Below are positions 6,554-13,065 of a DNA stretch of 15,301 bases, one piece after another. The position numbers and the translations under genes are program-made. This DNA comes from Bacillota bacterium. GTDB taxonomy: Bacteria > Bacillota > Clostridia > Oscillospirales > Ethanoligenentaceae. The stretch spans positions 1 to 15,301 of the forward strand of contig JAEWAU010000017.1 of assembly GCA_023391535.1 (NCBI GenBank), in the 5' to 3' direction. The first letter of the stretch is position 1, and the number at the start of each line of letters is the position of its first letter. Under the pieces are notes generated by a model that was not told the origin of the DNA, did not search any database, and was given only the letters and a program-made list of their open reading frames with translations.

Positions 6554-7987
6554 ATGCAATACGAAACCGTAGTGGGGCTTGAGATCCACGCGGAACTCAA
6601 CACCGCCACCAAAATATACTGTTCCTGCCGCAACGTGTTCGGCGCCGAGGTCAACACCGTCTGCTGCCCCATCTGCACCGGAATGCCCGGCACGCTGCCC
6701 ACCCTCAACGAAAAAGTGGTGGAAAAGGCGGTGCGCATGGGCACCGCGCTGCACTGCTCCATCAACCGCGTGAGCAAGCAGGACCGCAAGAACTATTTTT
6801 ATCCCGATCTTCCGAAAGCCTACCAGATTTCGCAGTTCGATGTTCCGCTGTGCGAGCACGGCTATGTGGACGTGCTGGTGAACGGGAAGATCAAGCGCAT
6901 CGGCGTCACGCGCATCCATATCGAGGAGGACGCCGGCAAGCTGCTGCACGGCGACAGCTTTTCCGGCACGCTCGTGGATTTCAACCGCTGCGGCGTACCG
7001 CTCATCGAAATCGTCTCGGAGCCGGATATGCGCGGCCCCGAGGAGGCCAAGGCCTATCTCGAAACGGTGCGCTCCATTCTCAAGGCGCTGGACGTTTCCG
7101 ACTGCAAGATGCAGGAAGGCTCCATCCGCTGCGACGTGAACGTTTCCGTGCGCCCCATGGGCAGCGAAAAGTTCGGCACGCGCTGCGAGATGAAGAACGT
7201 CAACTCCTTCAACGGCGCCTTTCACGCCATCGAGTACGAAACAAAGCGCCAGATCGGGGTGCTCGAAAGCGGCGGCACCGTGGAGCAGGAAACGCGCCGG
7301 TGGGACGACCCCAAGGGCATGAGCTTCCCCATGCGCAGCAAAGAGGACGCGCAGGATTACCGCTATTTCCCGGAACCGGATCTGCGCACGCTGGTGCTGC
7401 CGGAAGGGTATGCGGAAAAAATACGGGCGTCCCTGCCGGAGCTGCCCAACCGCCGCCAGTTCCGCTATATGGAGGATTACGCGCTGCCGGAGTTCGACGC
7501 GAATCTGCTCGCGCTCGACGAGGACAAGGCCGCGTTCTTCGAGCGGTGCGTGGCTATAGGCAAGGCGAAGCCCAAAACCATTTCGAACTGGCTCACCGGC
7601 GACGTGACGCGTCTTCTCAACGAACGGGAGCAGACGCTGCCGGAATCGAAGCTCACGCCGGAATCGCTTTCGGAGCTGGCCGCGCTCATCGAAAAGGGGA
7701 CCGTCTCCAACACCGCGGGCAAAACCGTGCTGGAGGAGCTGTTCGTCTCCGGCGGCAGCGCGGGGAAAATCGTGGCGCAAAAGGGCCTCGCGCAGGTGAG
7801 CGACGCTTCCGCGCTCGAGGAGACCGTGCGGCAGGTTATCGCGGCAAACGAAAAGTCCGTGGCCGATTACAAGGGCGGCAAGAGTAACGCTTTGGGCTTT
7901 TTGGTGGGGCAATGCATGCGCGCTTCAAAAGGCAAGGGCAACCCGCAGACGCTGCGCGAACTGCTCCAAAAGCAGCTCGACGCGTAA
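6554..7987 (+). CDS. gatB: Asp-tRNA(Asn)/Glu-tRNA(Gln) amidotransferase subunit B
   Basis: Predicted 477-residue tRNA-binding and kinase subunit that phosphorylates the carboxyl group of the misacylated Glu or Asp and amidates it with ammonia from GatA. Motifs: MQYETVVGLEIHAELNT at the start; a cysteine-rich zinc-type site with C23, C25, C38 and C41 (YCSC...CCPIC); the catalytic-cradle motifs HIEEDAGKLLH and DFNRCGVPLIEIVSEPD; RCDVNVSV; and EMKNVNSF. The C-terminal helical/YqeY-like tail (from about residue 330) ends with QCMRASKGKGNPQTLRELLQKQL, as usual. The length is full. The gap to gatA is 60 bp. The gene converges on the minus-strand flippase gene with only 19 bp between stop codons and no obvious terminator. 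Confidence 0.97.
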   Translation: MQYETVVGLEIHAELNTATKIYCSCRNVFGAEVNTVCCPICTGMPGTLPTLNEKVVEKAVRMGTALHCSINRVSKQDRKNYFYPDLPKAYQISQFDVPLCEHGYVDVLVNGKIKRIGVTRIHIEEDAGKLLHGDSFSGTLVDFNRCGVPLIEIVSEPDMRGPEEAKAYLETVRSILKALDVSDCKMQEGSIRCDVNVSVRPMGSEKFGTRCEMKNVNSFNGAFHAIEYETKRQIGVLESGGTVEQETRRWDDPKGMSFPMRSKEDAQDYRYFPEPDLRTLVLPEGYAEKIRASLPELPNRRQFRYMEDYALPEFDANLLALDEDKAAFFERCVAIGKAKPKTISNWLTGDVTRLLNEREQTLPESKLTPESLSELAALIEKGTVSNTAGKTVLEELFVSGGSAGKIVAQKGLAQVSDASALEETVRQVIAANEKSVADYKGGKSNALGFLVGQCMRASKGKGNPQTLRELLQKQLDA

Positions 7988-8006
7988 TCCCGCCCGCAAA
8001 GCGCCA

Positions 8007-9644
8007 CTAGAACGAGCGCAGGACGCCGTTTTCGGGCTTTTGCAGCAGGCGGAGCTTTTCCAGAATACGCACGGCTTTTTTGCCGCCAGGCAACAGCGCG
8101 AAATCGCCGCGCTCCACCGTGCCGGAGGAAAACAGCACGAGCACGTAGCAGAAAAGCCCCGCGGCAAGCGCAACCAAACCGCCGTTTAAGGCGCCGCATA
8201 CCGGCACGAGCAGCGCGCTGAGCGCGCCGGCCACCACGCCGAGCACGGCGGCGGGGAGCAGCGGGCGGAGGAACAGCCGCCCGTAGCGCAGGCGCAGCCC
8301 GGCTTTGCGGATTTCCGCAAGGTTGAGCACCATGGTGACGAAATAGCACAGGAATAGTCCCGCCGGCACGCCGTAAATGCCCACCTGCGGCAAGCCAACG
8401 AGCACCCAGTTCGATGCAAGGCACACGATGCCGCCTACGATCATGGAGCGCGAGGGGGCGATGAGCTTATCCACCGCCTGCAGCACGGTGGCCGTGAGCA
8501 CCGAGAGCGAAAGCACGATGGCCGCCGGCGTCATCAGCATGAGCAGCGGGCCGGCGAGCGCGGCGTCGCGCGGCTGGCCGAAATACAGCACGCGGACGAT
8601 GGGGCCCGAAAGCGAAGCGAACACGGCCGCCGCGGCCGAAGTGACCATCATGCCGACGCGCAGCGCCGCTTCCGAGATGTGGACAACGCGCGCGTCGTTT
8701 TTGCAGGCGTGGGCGAACGAAAGCACGGGAAACACGCTGGTGGTAATGGCGAACACGATGGTGACGGGCAGACCGAAGATGGTGAAAGCCATGTTGAACG
8801 CGCCGTAAAGCGTGTTCGACTGCTGCTCGGTGTAGCCGATGCTCTGGAGGCGCCGCAGCACGACGCCGTTGTCGCACACGTTGATGAGGCTGATGATGAT
8901 GCTGGAAACGCCGATGGGGATGGAAGTGGCGAGCAGGGTGCGGTAAATTCCGCGGGAGCGCCGCGGAATGGGCTTCGGCGCGCCGCGTTTCTCGCGCCGC
9001 CGCATCTTGACGCGGTGCATGAGCGCGAGCGACGAGGTGGAGGAAAATTCCCCGATGGTGATGCCGGCGATGGCGCCCGCCGAGGCGATCTCGATGCCGT
9101 ACCCCTGCGCCTTTAAAAACCAGGAAAGCGAGAGCCCGCACACAAGGCGAACCACCGCCTCGATGATCTGCGAGGCGGTGGTGGGCAGCATGTCGTTGGT
9201 GCCCTGATAGTAACCGCGGTAGGCGCACATGAGCGAGACGAACAGCACCGAGGGAGCGAGGACGAGAATGCAGAGCGCGGAGCGCGTGTTGCCGATCAGC
9301 CCCGCGTAGAACCGGGAGCCGATGAGCATCGCCGCCGTAAAGAACAGCCCGAGGCCCCAGAACAGCCTGCGCGTGCTCGAGAGGATGCGCAGAGCCTCAT
9401 CGCCGCGGCCGCGCGCGCAGTTTGAAGCCACAAGTTTGGAGATGGCGAGCGTGTAGCCCGAGGTGGAAAGGACGAGGAAAATGTCGTAGACGGTGAAAGC
9501 GGAGTTGTAAAGCCCCATGCCGTCCGCACCGATGATATTGGCGAGCGGCAGCTTGAACAGCGCGCCGATGATCTTCACGACCAGGTTCCCCGCAATCAGG
9601 ATCATCGTGCCCTTTACCACGCCGCTGCTTTTGGCCTTCGCCAT
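8007..9644 (-). CDS. SpoVB/MurJ-like polysaccharide or lipid-linked precursor flippase (MOP superfamily)
   Basis: Predicted 545-residue polytopic membrane protein with about 12-14 hydrophobic segments. The N-terminal part (IIGADGMGLYNSAFTVYDI and LVLSTSGYTLAISKLVA, residues 38-73) is the hallmark of the stage V sporulation protein B / polysaccharide biosynthesis protein family in Firmicutes. Members move lipid-linked sugar precursors such as lipid II across the membrane. Firmicutes often carry several paralogues, one acting in spore cortex formation (SpoVB) and others in vegetative wall synthesis, so the exact role is open. A basic loop (HRVKMRRREKRGAPKPIPRRSR) at about 210-231 separates the two halves, and the C-terminus is a basic cytoplasmic tail of about 35 residues. 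The ATG is preceded on the minus strand by a run of G and A (GGAAGGGGG) about 8 nt away. It stands alone, divergent from the nicotinate phosphoribosyltransferase gene. Confidence 0.85.
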   Translation of the reverse strand: MAKAKSSGVVKGTMILIAGNLVVKIIGALFKLPLANIIGADGMGLYNSAFTVYDIFLVLSTSGYTLAISKLVASNCARGRGDEALRILSSTRRLFWGLGLFFTAAMLIGSRFYAGLIGNTRSALCILVLAPSVLFVSLMCAYRGYYQGTNDMLPTTASQIIEAVVRLVCGLSLSWFLKAQGYGIEIASAGAIAGITIGEFSSTSSLALMHRVKMRRREKRGAPKPIPRRSRGIYRTLLATSIPIGVSSIIISLINVCDNGVVLRRLQSIGYTEQQSNTLYGAFNMAFTIFGLPVTIVFAITTSVFPVLSFAHACKNDARVVHISEAALRVGMMVTSAAAAVFASLSGPIVRVLYFGQPRDAALAGPLLMLMTPAAIVLSLSVLTATVLQAVDKLIAPSRSMIVGGIVCLASNWVLVGLPQVGIYGVPAGLFLCYFVTMVLNLAEIRKAGLRLRYGRLFLRPLLPAAVLGVVAGALSALLVPVCGALNGGLVALAAGLFCYVLVLFSSGTVERGDFALLPGGKKAVRILEKLRLLQKPENGVLRSF

Positions 9645-9756
9645 CTCCCCGCCCCCTTCCTCCGCGCCCGCCGGCAGGCCGTGCCGCGGGATTTTGCCTT
9701 CTATTTATCTTCGGCAGAGACTTTTGTTCCGGATTTTATAAGAGGATTTCACTAGA

Positions 9757-9771
9757 AGGTTCGTATAACCT
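9757..9771. promoter_or_regulatory. Operator-like inverted repeat AGGTT-N5-AACCT
   Basis: AGGTTCGTATAACCT forms a perfect 5-bp inverted repeat with a 5-bp centre in the divergent spacer before the nicotinate phosphoribosyltransferase gene. It shares the AGGT/ACCT half-site with the palindrome at 9810-9823. It may also form the inner stem of a longer hairpin whose outer arms are GGATTTC (9744-9750) and GAAATCC (9784-9790). Confidence 0.3.
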
Positions 9772-9784
9772 GCCTCGGGAGCGG

Positions 9785-9850
9785 AAATCCGTTTGGAAAG
9801 AAAATGGTCATAGGTAAACCTATTCGCCGTTCCCCGGCAACATGACAGAC
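9785..9850 (+). repeat. Possible third, diverged copy of the dispersed repeat
   Basis: CATAG (9809-9813), TTCGCCG (9823-9829) and GACAGAC (9844-9850) occur in the same order as in the copy at 14462-14565. The start-to-start distance from TTCGCCG to GACAGAC is 21 bp in both; that from CATAG to TTCGCCG is 14 against 15 bp. The upstream part matches at only about 16 of 28 positions by eye, so homology is uncertain. It precedes a plus-strand gene, as the other two copies do. Confidence 0.25.
9810..9823. promoter_or_regulatory. Perfect 14-bp palindrome upstream of the nicotinate phosphoribosyltransferase gene
   Basis: ATAGGTAAACCTAT is a perfect palindrome (6-bp arms, AA centre) 69 bp before the start codon. 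Position and symmetry suit a regulator of NAD salvage (Firmicutes use NiaR or NrtR), but I do not recognise either regulator's consensus here. Confidence 0.35.
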
Positions 9851-9871
9851 AGCGCCTTCGGGGCAGGCGCT
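9851..9871 (+). promoter_or_regulatory. Leader hairpin just upstream of the ribosome binding site
   Basis: AGCGCC (9851-9856) pairs perfectly with GGCGCT (9866-9871). An alternative inner pairing closes a stable TTCG tetraloop (GCC-TTCG-GGGC). The structure ends five bases before the AAAGGA ribosome binding site at 9876-9881. Confidence 0.3.
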
Positions 9872-9891
9872 TCAGAAAGGATCGTGTTTTT

Positions 9892-11373
9892 ATGGAAAGC
9901 AGTATGTACGGCGGCGCTGCGGCGGCGCGGGAAGAGGAGCTTCCGCATCCCTTCAGCATGTTGATGGATTTTTATGAGCTGACGATGTCCAACGGCTATC
10001 TGCTCAGCGGGTTCGGAGAGAAAACCGCCTATTTCGACCTGTTTTTCCGCCGCGTGCCCGACGACGGCGGCTTTGCCATCATGGCGGGGCTGGAGCAGGC
10101 GGTCCACTACCTCTCGGGGCTGCATTTCGACGACAGGGATATCGCTTACTTGAAGAACAAGGGCATTTTTTCGCAGGAATTTCTCGATTACCTGCGGAAT
10201 TTCCGCTTCCGCTGCGATGTATGGGCCGTGCCGGAAGGGACGCCCATCTTTCCCTACGAGCCGCTGATGACGGTGCGCGGGCCGGTGATGCAGGCGCAGA
10301 TGCTCGAAACCATGCTGCTGCTCTCCATCAACCACCAGAGCCTGATCGCCACCAAGTCGAACCGCATCGTGCGCGCCGCGCAGGGCCGGCCGGTGATGGA
10401 ATTCGGCTCCCGCCGCGCGCAGGGCAGCGACGGCGCCCTGCTGGGCGCGCGCGCGGCCTACATCGGCGGGTGCGCGGGCACGGCCTGCGCCATGGCCGAC
10501 CGCGATTACGGCGTGCCTGCGCTGGGCACCATGGCCCACAGCTGGGTGCAGATGTTCCCCACGGAGCTGGATTCCTTCAAGCGCTACGCGGAGCTGTACC
10601 CCGGCAACTGCGTGCTGCTGGTGGATACGTACAACGTGCTCAAATCGGGCGTGCCCAACGCCATCCGCGCGTTTAACGAGGTGCTGGCGCCCAAGGGCAT
10701 CCGCCCGGCGGGCGTGCGCATCGACAGCGGCGATATCGCCTACCTTTCCCGCCGCACGCGCGCGATGCTCGACGCGGCGGGCTATCCGGACTGCGGCATC
10801 GTCATTTCGAACGCCCTGGACGAGTATCTGATCCGCGACCTGCTGGTGCAGGGCGCCTGCATCAACTCCTTCGGCGTGGGCGAGCGGCTCATCACATCCC
10901 GCTCGGAACCGGTGTTCGGCGGCGTGTATAAGCTCGCGGCGGTGGAAGAGGACGGAAAGATCACGCCCAAAATCAAACTGAGCGAGAACATCGAAAAGAT
11001 TACGAACCCCGGGTTCAAGACGCTCTGGCGCCTGTACGACAACGAAAACCGCAAGGCCATTGCCGACGTGATCACACTGGCGGACGAAACCGTCGACGAC
11101 ACACGCCCCTACGAGATCTTCGACCCCGACCACACCTGGAAGCGCAAAACGCTGACAAACTTCACCGCGCGCCGCCTGCAGGAGCGCATTTTCAAGGACG
11201 GCCGCTGCGTGTATCCTCTGCCCACGCTCGAGCAGGTGCGGACTTACTGCGCCGACGAAATCGGCGGCCTGTGGGACGAGGTTACGCGCTTTGAGAATCC
11301 GCACCGCTACTACGTGGATCTCTCGCGCCCGCTGTGGGAGCTCAAGCACCGGTTGCTCGAACAGTATCAGTAA
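9892..11373 (+). CDS. pncB: Nicotinate phosphoribosyltransferase (NAPRTase)
   Basis: Predicted 493-residue cytoplasmic enzyme that joins nicotinate and PRPP to give nicotinate mononucleotide, with ATP hydrolysis, in the Preiss-Handler NAD salvage route. Seen: the N-terminal LMDFYELTMSNGYL (24-38) and FDLFFRRVPDDGGFAIMAGL (48-67); EFGSRRAQG (170-178); MAHSWV with H216, the position of the autophosphorylated histidine in this family; VRIDSGDIAYLSR (275-287), which lies in the PRPP/nucleotide-binding barrel; and FGVGERLITS. The C-terminal region (Trp-Lys-Arg-Lys onward) is the usual extension of the longer Firmicute form (about 480-490 residues). The start has AAAGGA at 9876-9881, 10 nt upstream. 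The gene is monocistronic by position, with its own structured leader. Confidence 0.95.
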   Translation: MESSMYGGAAAAREEELPHPFSMLMDFYELTMSNGYLLSGFGEKTAYFDLFFRRVPDDGGFAIMAGLEQAVHYLSGLHFDDRDIAYLKNKGIFSQEFLDYLRNFRFRCDVWAVPEGTPIFPYEPLMTVRGPVMQAQMLETMLLLSINHQSLIATKSNRIVRAAQGRPVMEFGSRRAQGSDGALLGARAAYIGGCAGTACAMADRDYGVPALGTMAHSWVQMFPTELDSFKRYAELYPGNCVLLVDTYNVLKSGVPNAIRAFNEVLAPKGIRPAGVRIDSGDIAYLSRRTRAMLDAAGYPDCGIVISNALDEYLIRDLLVQGACINSFGVGERLITSRSEPVFGGVYKLAAVEEDGKITPKIKLSENIEKITNPGFKTLWRLYDNENRKAIADVITLADETVDDTRPYEIFDPDHTWKRKTLTNFTARRLQERIFKDGRCVYPLPTLEQVRTYCADEIGGLWDEVTRFENPHRYYVDLSRPLWELKHRLLEQYQ

Positions 11374-11401
11374 ATCTTCGGGTTCCCGCGGTTTCCCCGC
11401 A

Positions 11402-11430
11402 TTGCTTTTCGGGGCCGGGTGTGGTATAGT
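11402..11430 (+). promoter_or_regulatory. Promoter with extended -10 upstream of the MATE gene
   Basis: TTGCTT (11402-11407) and TATAGT (11425-11430) are 17 bp apart, and TGG directly before the -10 gives an extended -10. The start point would be near 11437, only about 30 nt before the large hairpin at 11466-11508. Confidence 0.6.
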
Positions 11431-11436
11431 ATTCTA

Positions 11437-11512
11437 CATACGGGTGTTCGGCGAAACAGCATATCAAATCCGCTTCAAAGCCTTTGTTTACGGCTTTGGA
11501 GCGGATTTTGTC
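11437..11512 (+). ncRNA. Candidate attenuated leader or small RNA (about 75 nt)
   Basis: A promoter at 11402-11430 is followed within about 80 nt by a strong terminator-like hairpin. Transcription from this promoter would therefore mostly yield a short RNA unless the hairpin is bypassed to reach the MATE gene. The ends are inferred from the promoter and the hairpin, not observed. No known RNA family is recognised. Confidence 0.3.
11466..11509 (+). terminator. 17-bp terminator-like hairpin
   Basis: The arm at 11466-11482 (AAATCCGCTTCAAAGCC) pairs with 11492-11508 (GGCTTTGGAGCGGATTT) over all 17 positions, with one G-U pair and a 9-nt loop, and ends in four T. The A-run on the left arm means it could also end transcription on the other strand. 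It may be the terminator of the nicotinate phosphoribosyltransferase gene (stop 93 bp upstream) and/or an attenuator for the MATE gene. Confidence 0.7.
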
Positions 11513-11529
11513 AATGCGGAAACGAGCAA

Positions 11530-11566
11530 ATCCGCGCCGCGCTCCCGCGGCCCGCGGGCGGCGGAT
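11530..11566 (+). promoter_or_regulatory. Second GC-rich hairpin in the MATE leader
   Basis: ATCCGC (11530-11535) pairs with GCGGAT (11561-11566) around an inner stem CCCGCG (11544-11549) / CGCGGG (11553-11558). It lies between the terminator-like hairpin and the gene start. Its left arm begins with the same CAAATCCGC word as the first hairpin. Confidence 0.4.
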
Positions 11567-11595
11567 ATCAATTGACAGGTAAGAGATGTGATGAT

Positions 11596-13050
11596 GTGGG
11601 GCAACAGAGATTCCGGCGGCTCCGTCTGCGCGCGGCGCGGCTGCAGCCTTTTTCCCGGAGCGGGCGGAAAAACGCCGCGCTCGCGGCGGACACGTTCCTG
11701 ACCCGGTACTTTTCCGGGCAGACGATGGATTACCATGCGGTGATTTCCATTTTGATTCCGATTCTGGTGGATCAGAGCTTTATCGTGCTGATGAGCCTGG
11801 TCAACACCGCGATGATCAGCTCCTCCGGCGTGGCGGCGGTGAGCGCCGTCAATATGGTGGATTCGCTCAATATTTTTCTGGTAAACGTATTCGTCGCGGT
11901 ATCCACGGGCGGCACCGTGGTGGTGGCGCAGTTCAAGGGCAGCGATAACCCCGCCCAGGTGGAGCGCGCGGCCGCGAGCTCCGTTTCGGCCGTGTTCTTC
12001 ATCGCCTTATGCGTCGGCGGCATGGTGATGCTCCTGCACGGGCCGCTGCTGGGGCTTTTGTTCGGCGGCGCGCAGGCGGACGTGATGCACAACGCGCGCG
12101 TGTACATCATCGGCAGCGGCGCATCCTACTGCGGCATCGCGCTGGAGGAAGCCGTGTGCGGCGTTATGCGCGGAATCGGTGAAACGCGCTCCTCGCTGAT
12201 GCTGTCGTTCATCATGAACGCCACCTACATGCTCCTCAATTTTCTGTTCATCGGCGCGCTGCACATGGGCATTTACGGCATGGTATCCGCGCTCAACATC
12301 GCGCGGTATTTCGGGGCTTTTTGCGCGCTCGTCTACCTGCTGCGTCTCAACCCGTTTCTTTCGGTGCGCGTGCGCGACCTTCTGCACATCAACTTCTCCA
12401 TGCTCAAAAAGATTTTTTTCATCGGGATACCGTTCGCCGCCGAGCAGATGTTTTTTAACGGCGGCAAGATCCTGACGCAGACCTTCATCGTGCGGCTGGG
12501 CACCTACGCGCTTGCCGCGAACGCCATCAGCGGCTCCGTTTTCGGGCTCGATCAGATCGTGGGCAACTCGCTGTGCCTGCTCACGGTTACGGTGGTGGGG
12601 CAGTGCATCGGCGCGCACAATGTGGCGGACGCGCGCAAGTTCATACGGTCCTTCCTGCTCGCGGCTTCGGCTTCCGCTCTCGTAAGCGGCCTTATCCTGT
12701 GGCCGCTGTTCAACCCGATCGTGAGCCTGTTCCATCCGCCCGCGCAGATCGTGCCCGAAATTTTCCGCATCGTGATGGTTTCCATGGTGGCGCAGGTGGT
12801 GCTGTGGCCCATATCGTTCCTCACGCCCTCGGCGCTGCGCGCGGCGGGCGACGCCACCTACACCTCCGTGATGGCCATGCTCTCCATGTGGCTGTTCCGC
12901 GTGGTGCTCGGCTATATTCTGGGCGTGGTGCTGCCCTTCGGGGTGTTCGGCGTATGGCTTGCCATGGATTGCGAATGGGGCGTCCGCGGCCTGATCTTCA
13001 TGCTGCGCCTGCGCGGGGAAAAGTGGCACCGCCACAATCTGGTGGGCTGA
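11596..13050 (+). CDS. MATE family efflux transporter (start uncertain)
   Basis: Predicted polytopic transporter of the MOP superfamily, about 484 residues from the GTG at 11596 and about 12 membrane segments. MATE proteins export drugs, dyes or metabolites using Na+ or H+ gradients; the substrate cannot be read here. The transporter domain clearly begins around MDYHAVISILIPILVDQSFI, and repeated patterns typical of the two MATE halves follow: NTAMISSSGVAAVSAVNMVDSL, then later GTYALAANAISGSVFGLDQIVGN, and GQCIGAHNVADARKF. The start is unclear. The frame is open further upstream through the leader hairpins but lacks protein-like sequence there. The GTG at 11596 is in frame with a weak GAG-type ribosome binding site. 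The better placed ATG pair at 11591/11594 is out of frame and stops after 36 codons. The ATG at 11725 (MDYHAV) would begin right at the first membrane segment. Confidence 0.85.
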   Translation: MGQQRFRRLRLRAARLQPFSRSGRKNAALAADTFLTRYFSGQTMDYHAVISILIPILVDQSFIVLMSLVNTAMISSSGVAAVSAVNMVDSLNIFLVNVFVAVSTGGTVVVAQFKGSDNPAQVERAAASSVSAVFFIALCVGGMVMLLHGPLLGLLFGGAQADVMHNARVYIIGSGASYCGIALEEAVCGVMRGIGETRSSLMLSFIMNATYMLLNFLFIGALHMGIYGMVSALNIARYFGAFCALVYLLRLNPFLSVRVRDLLHINFSMLKKIFFIGIPFAAEQMFFNGGKILTQTFIVRLGTYALAANAISGSVFGLDQIVGNSLCLLTVTVVGQCIGAHNVADARKFIRSFLLAASASALVSGLILWPLFNPIVSLFHPPAQIVPEIFRIVMVSMVAQVVLWPISFLTPSALRAAGDATYTSVMAMLSMWLFRVVLGYILGVVLPFGVFGVWLAMDCEWGVRGLIFMLRLRGEKWHRHNLVG

Positions 13051-13065
13051 GCCGCGCGGCTCAGC
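13046..13065. terminator. 20-bp perfect palindrome containing both convergent stop codons
   Basis: GCTGAGCCGCGCGGCTCAGC reads the same on both strands. It contains the TGA of the MATE gene (13048-13050) and, on the other strand, the TGA of the permease (13061-13063). In RNA it forms a stem of 8-9 bp on either transcript. No T-run follows on either side, so it is not a classical intrinsic terminator, but it is well placed as a shared 3' end structure. Confidence 0.5.

Noticed and set aside
9645..9891. NAD-sensing riboswitch upstream of the nicotinate phosphoribosyltransferase gene
   Set aside because: I do not recognise the conserved core of the known NAD riboswitch classes; only generic inverted repeats are visible.
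11446..11458. GTTCGGCGAAACA, identical to the reverse complement of 14497-14509 inside repeat copy B
   Set aside because: Only 13 bases match and the flanks do not align, and the word is itself partly palindromic. It may be a remnant of the repeat, but I cannot support a copy here.
11572..11577. Perfect -35 box TTGACA just before the MATE gene
   Set aside because: No -10-like sequence lies 16-18 bp downstream.
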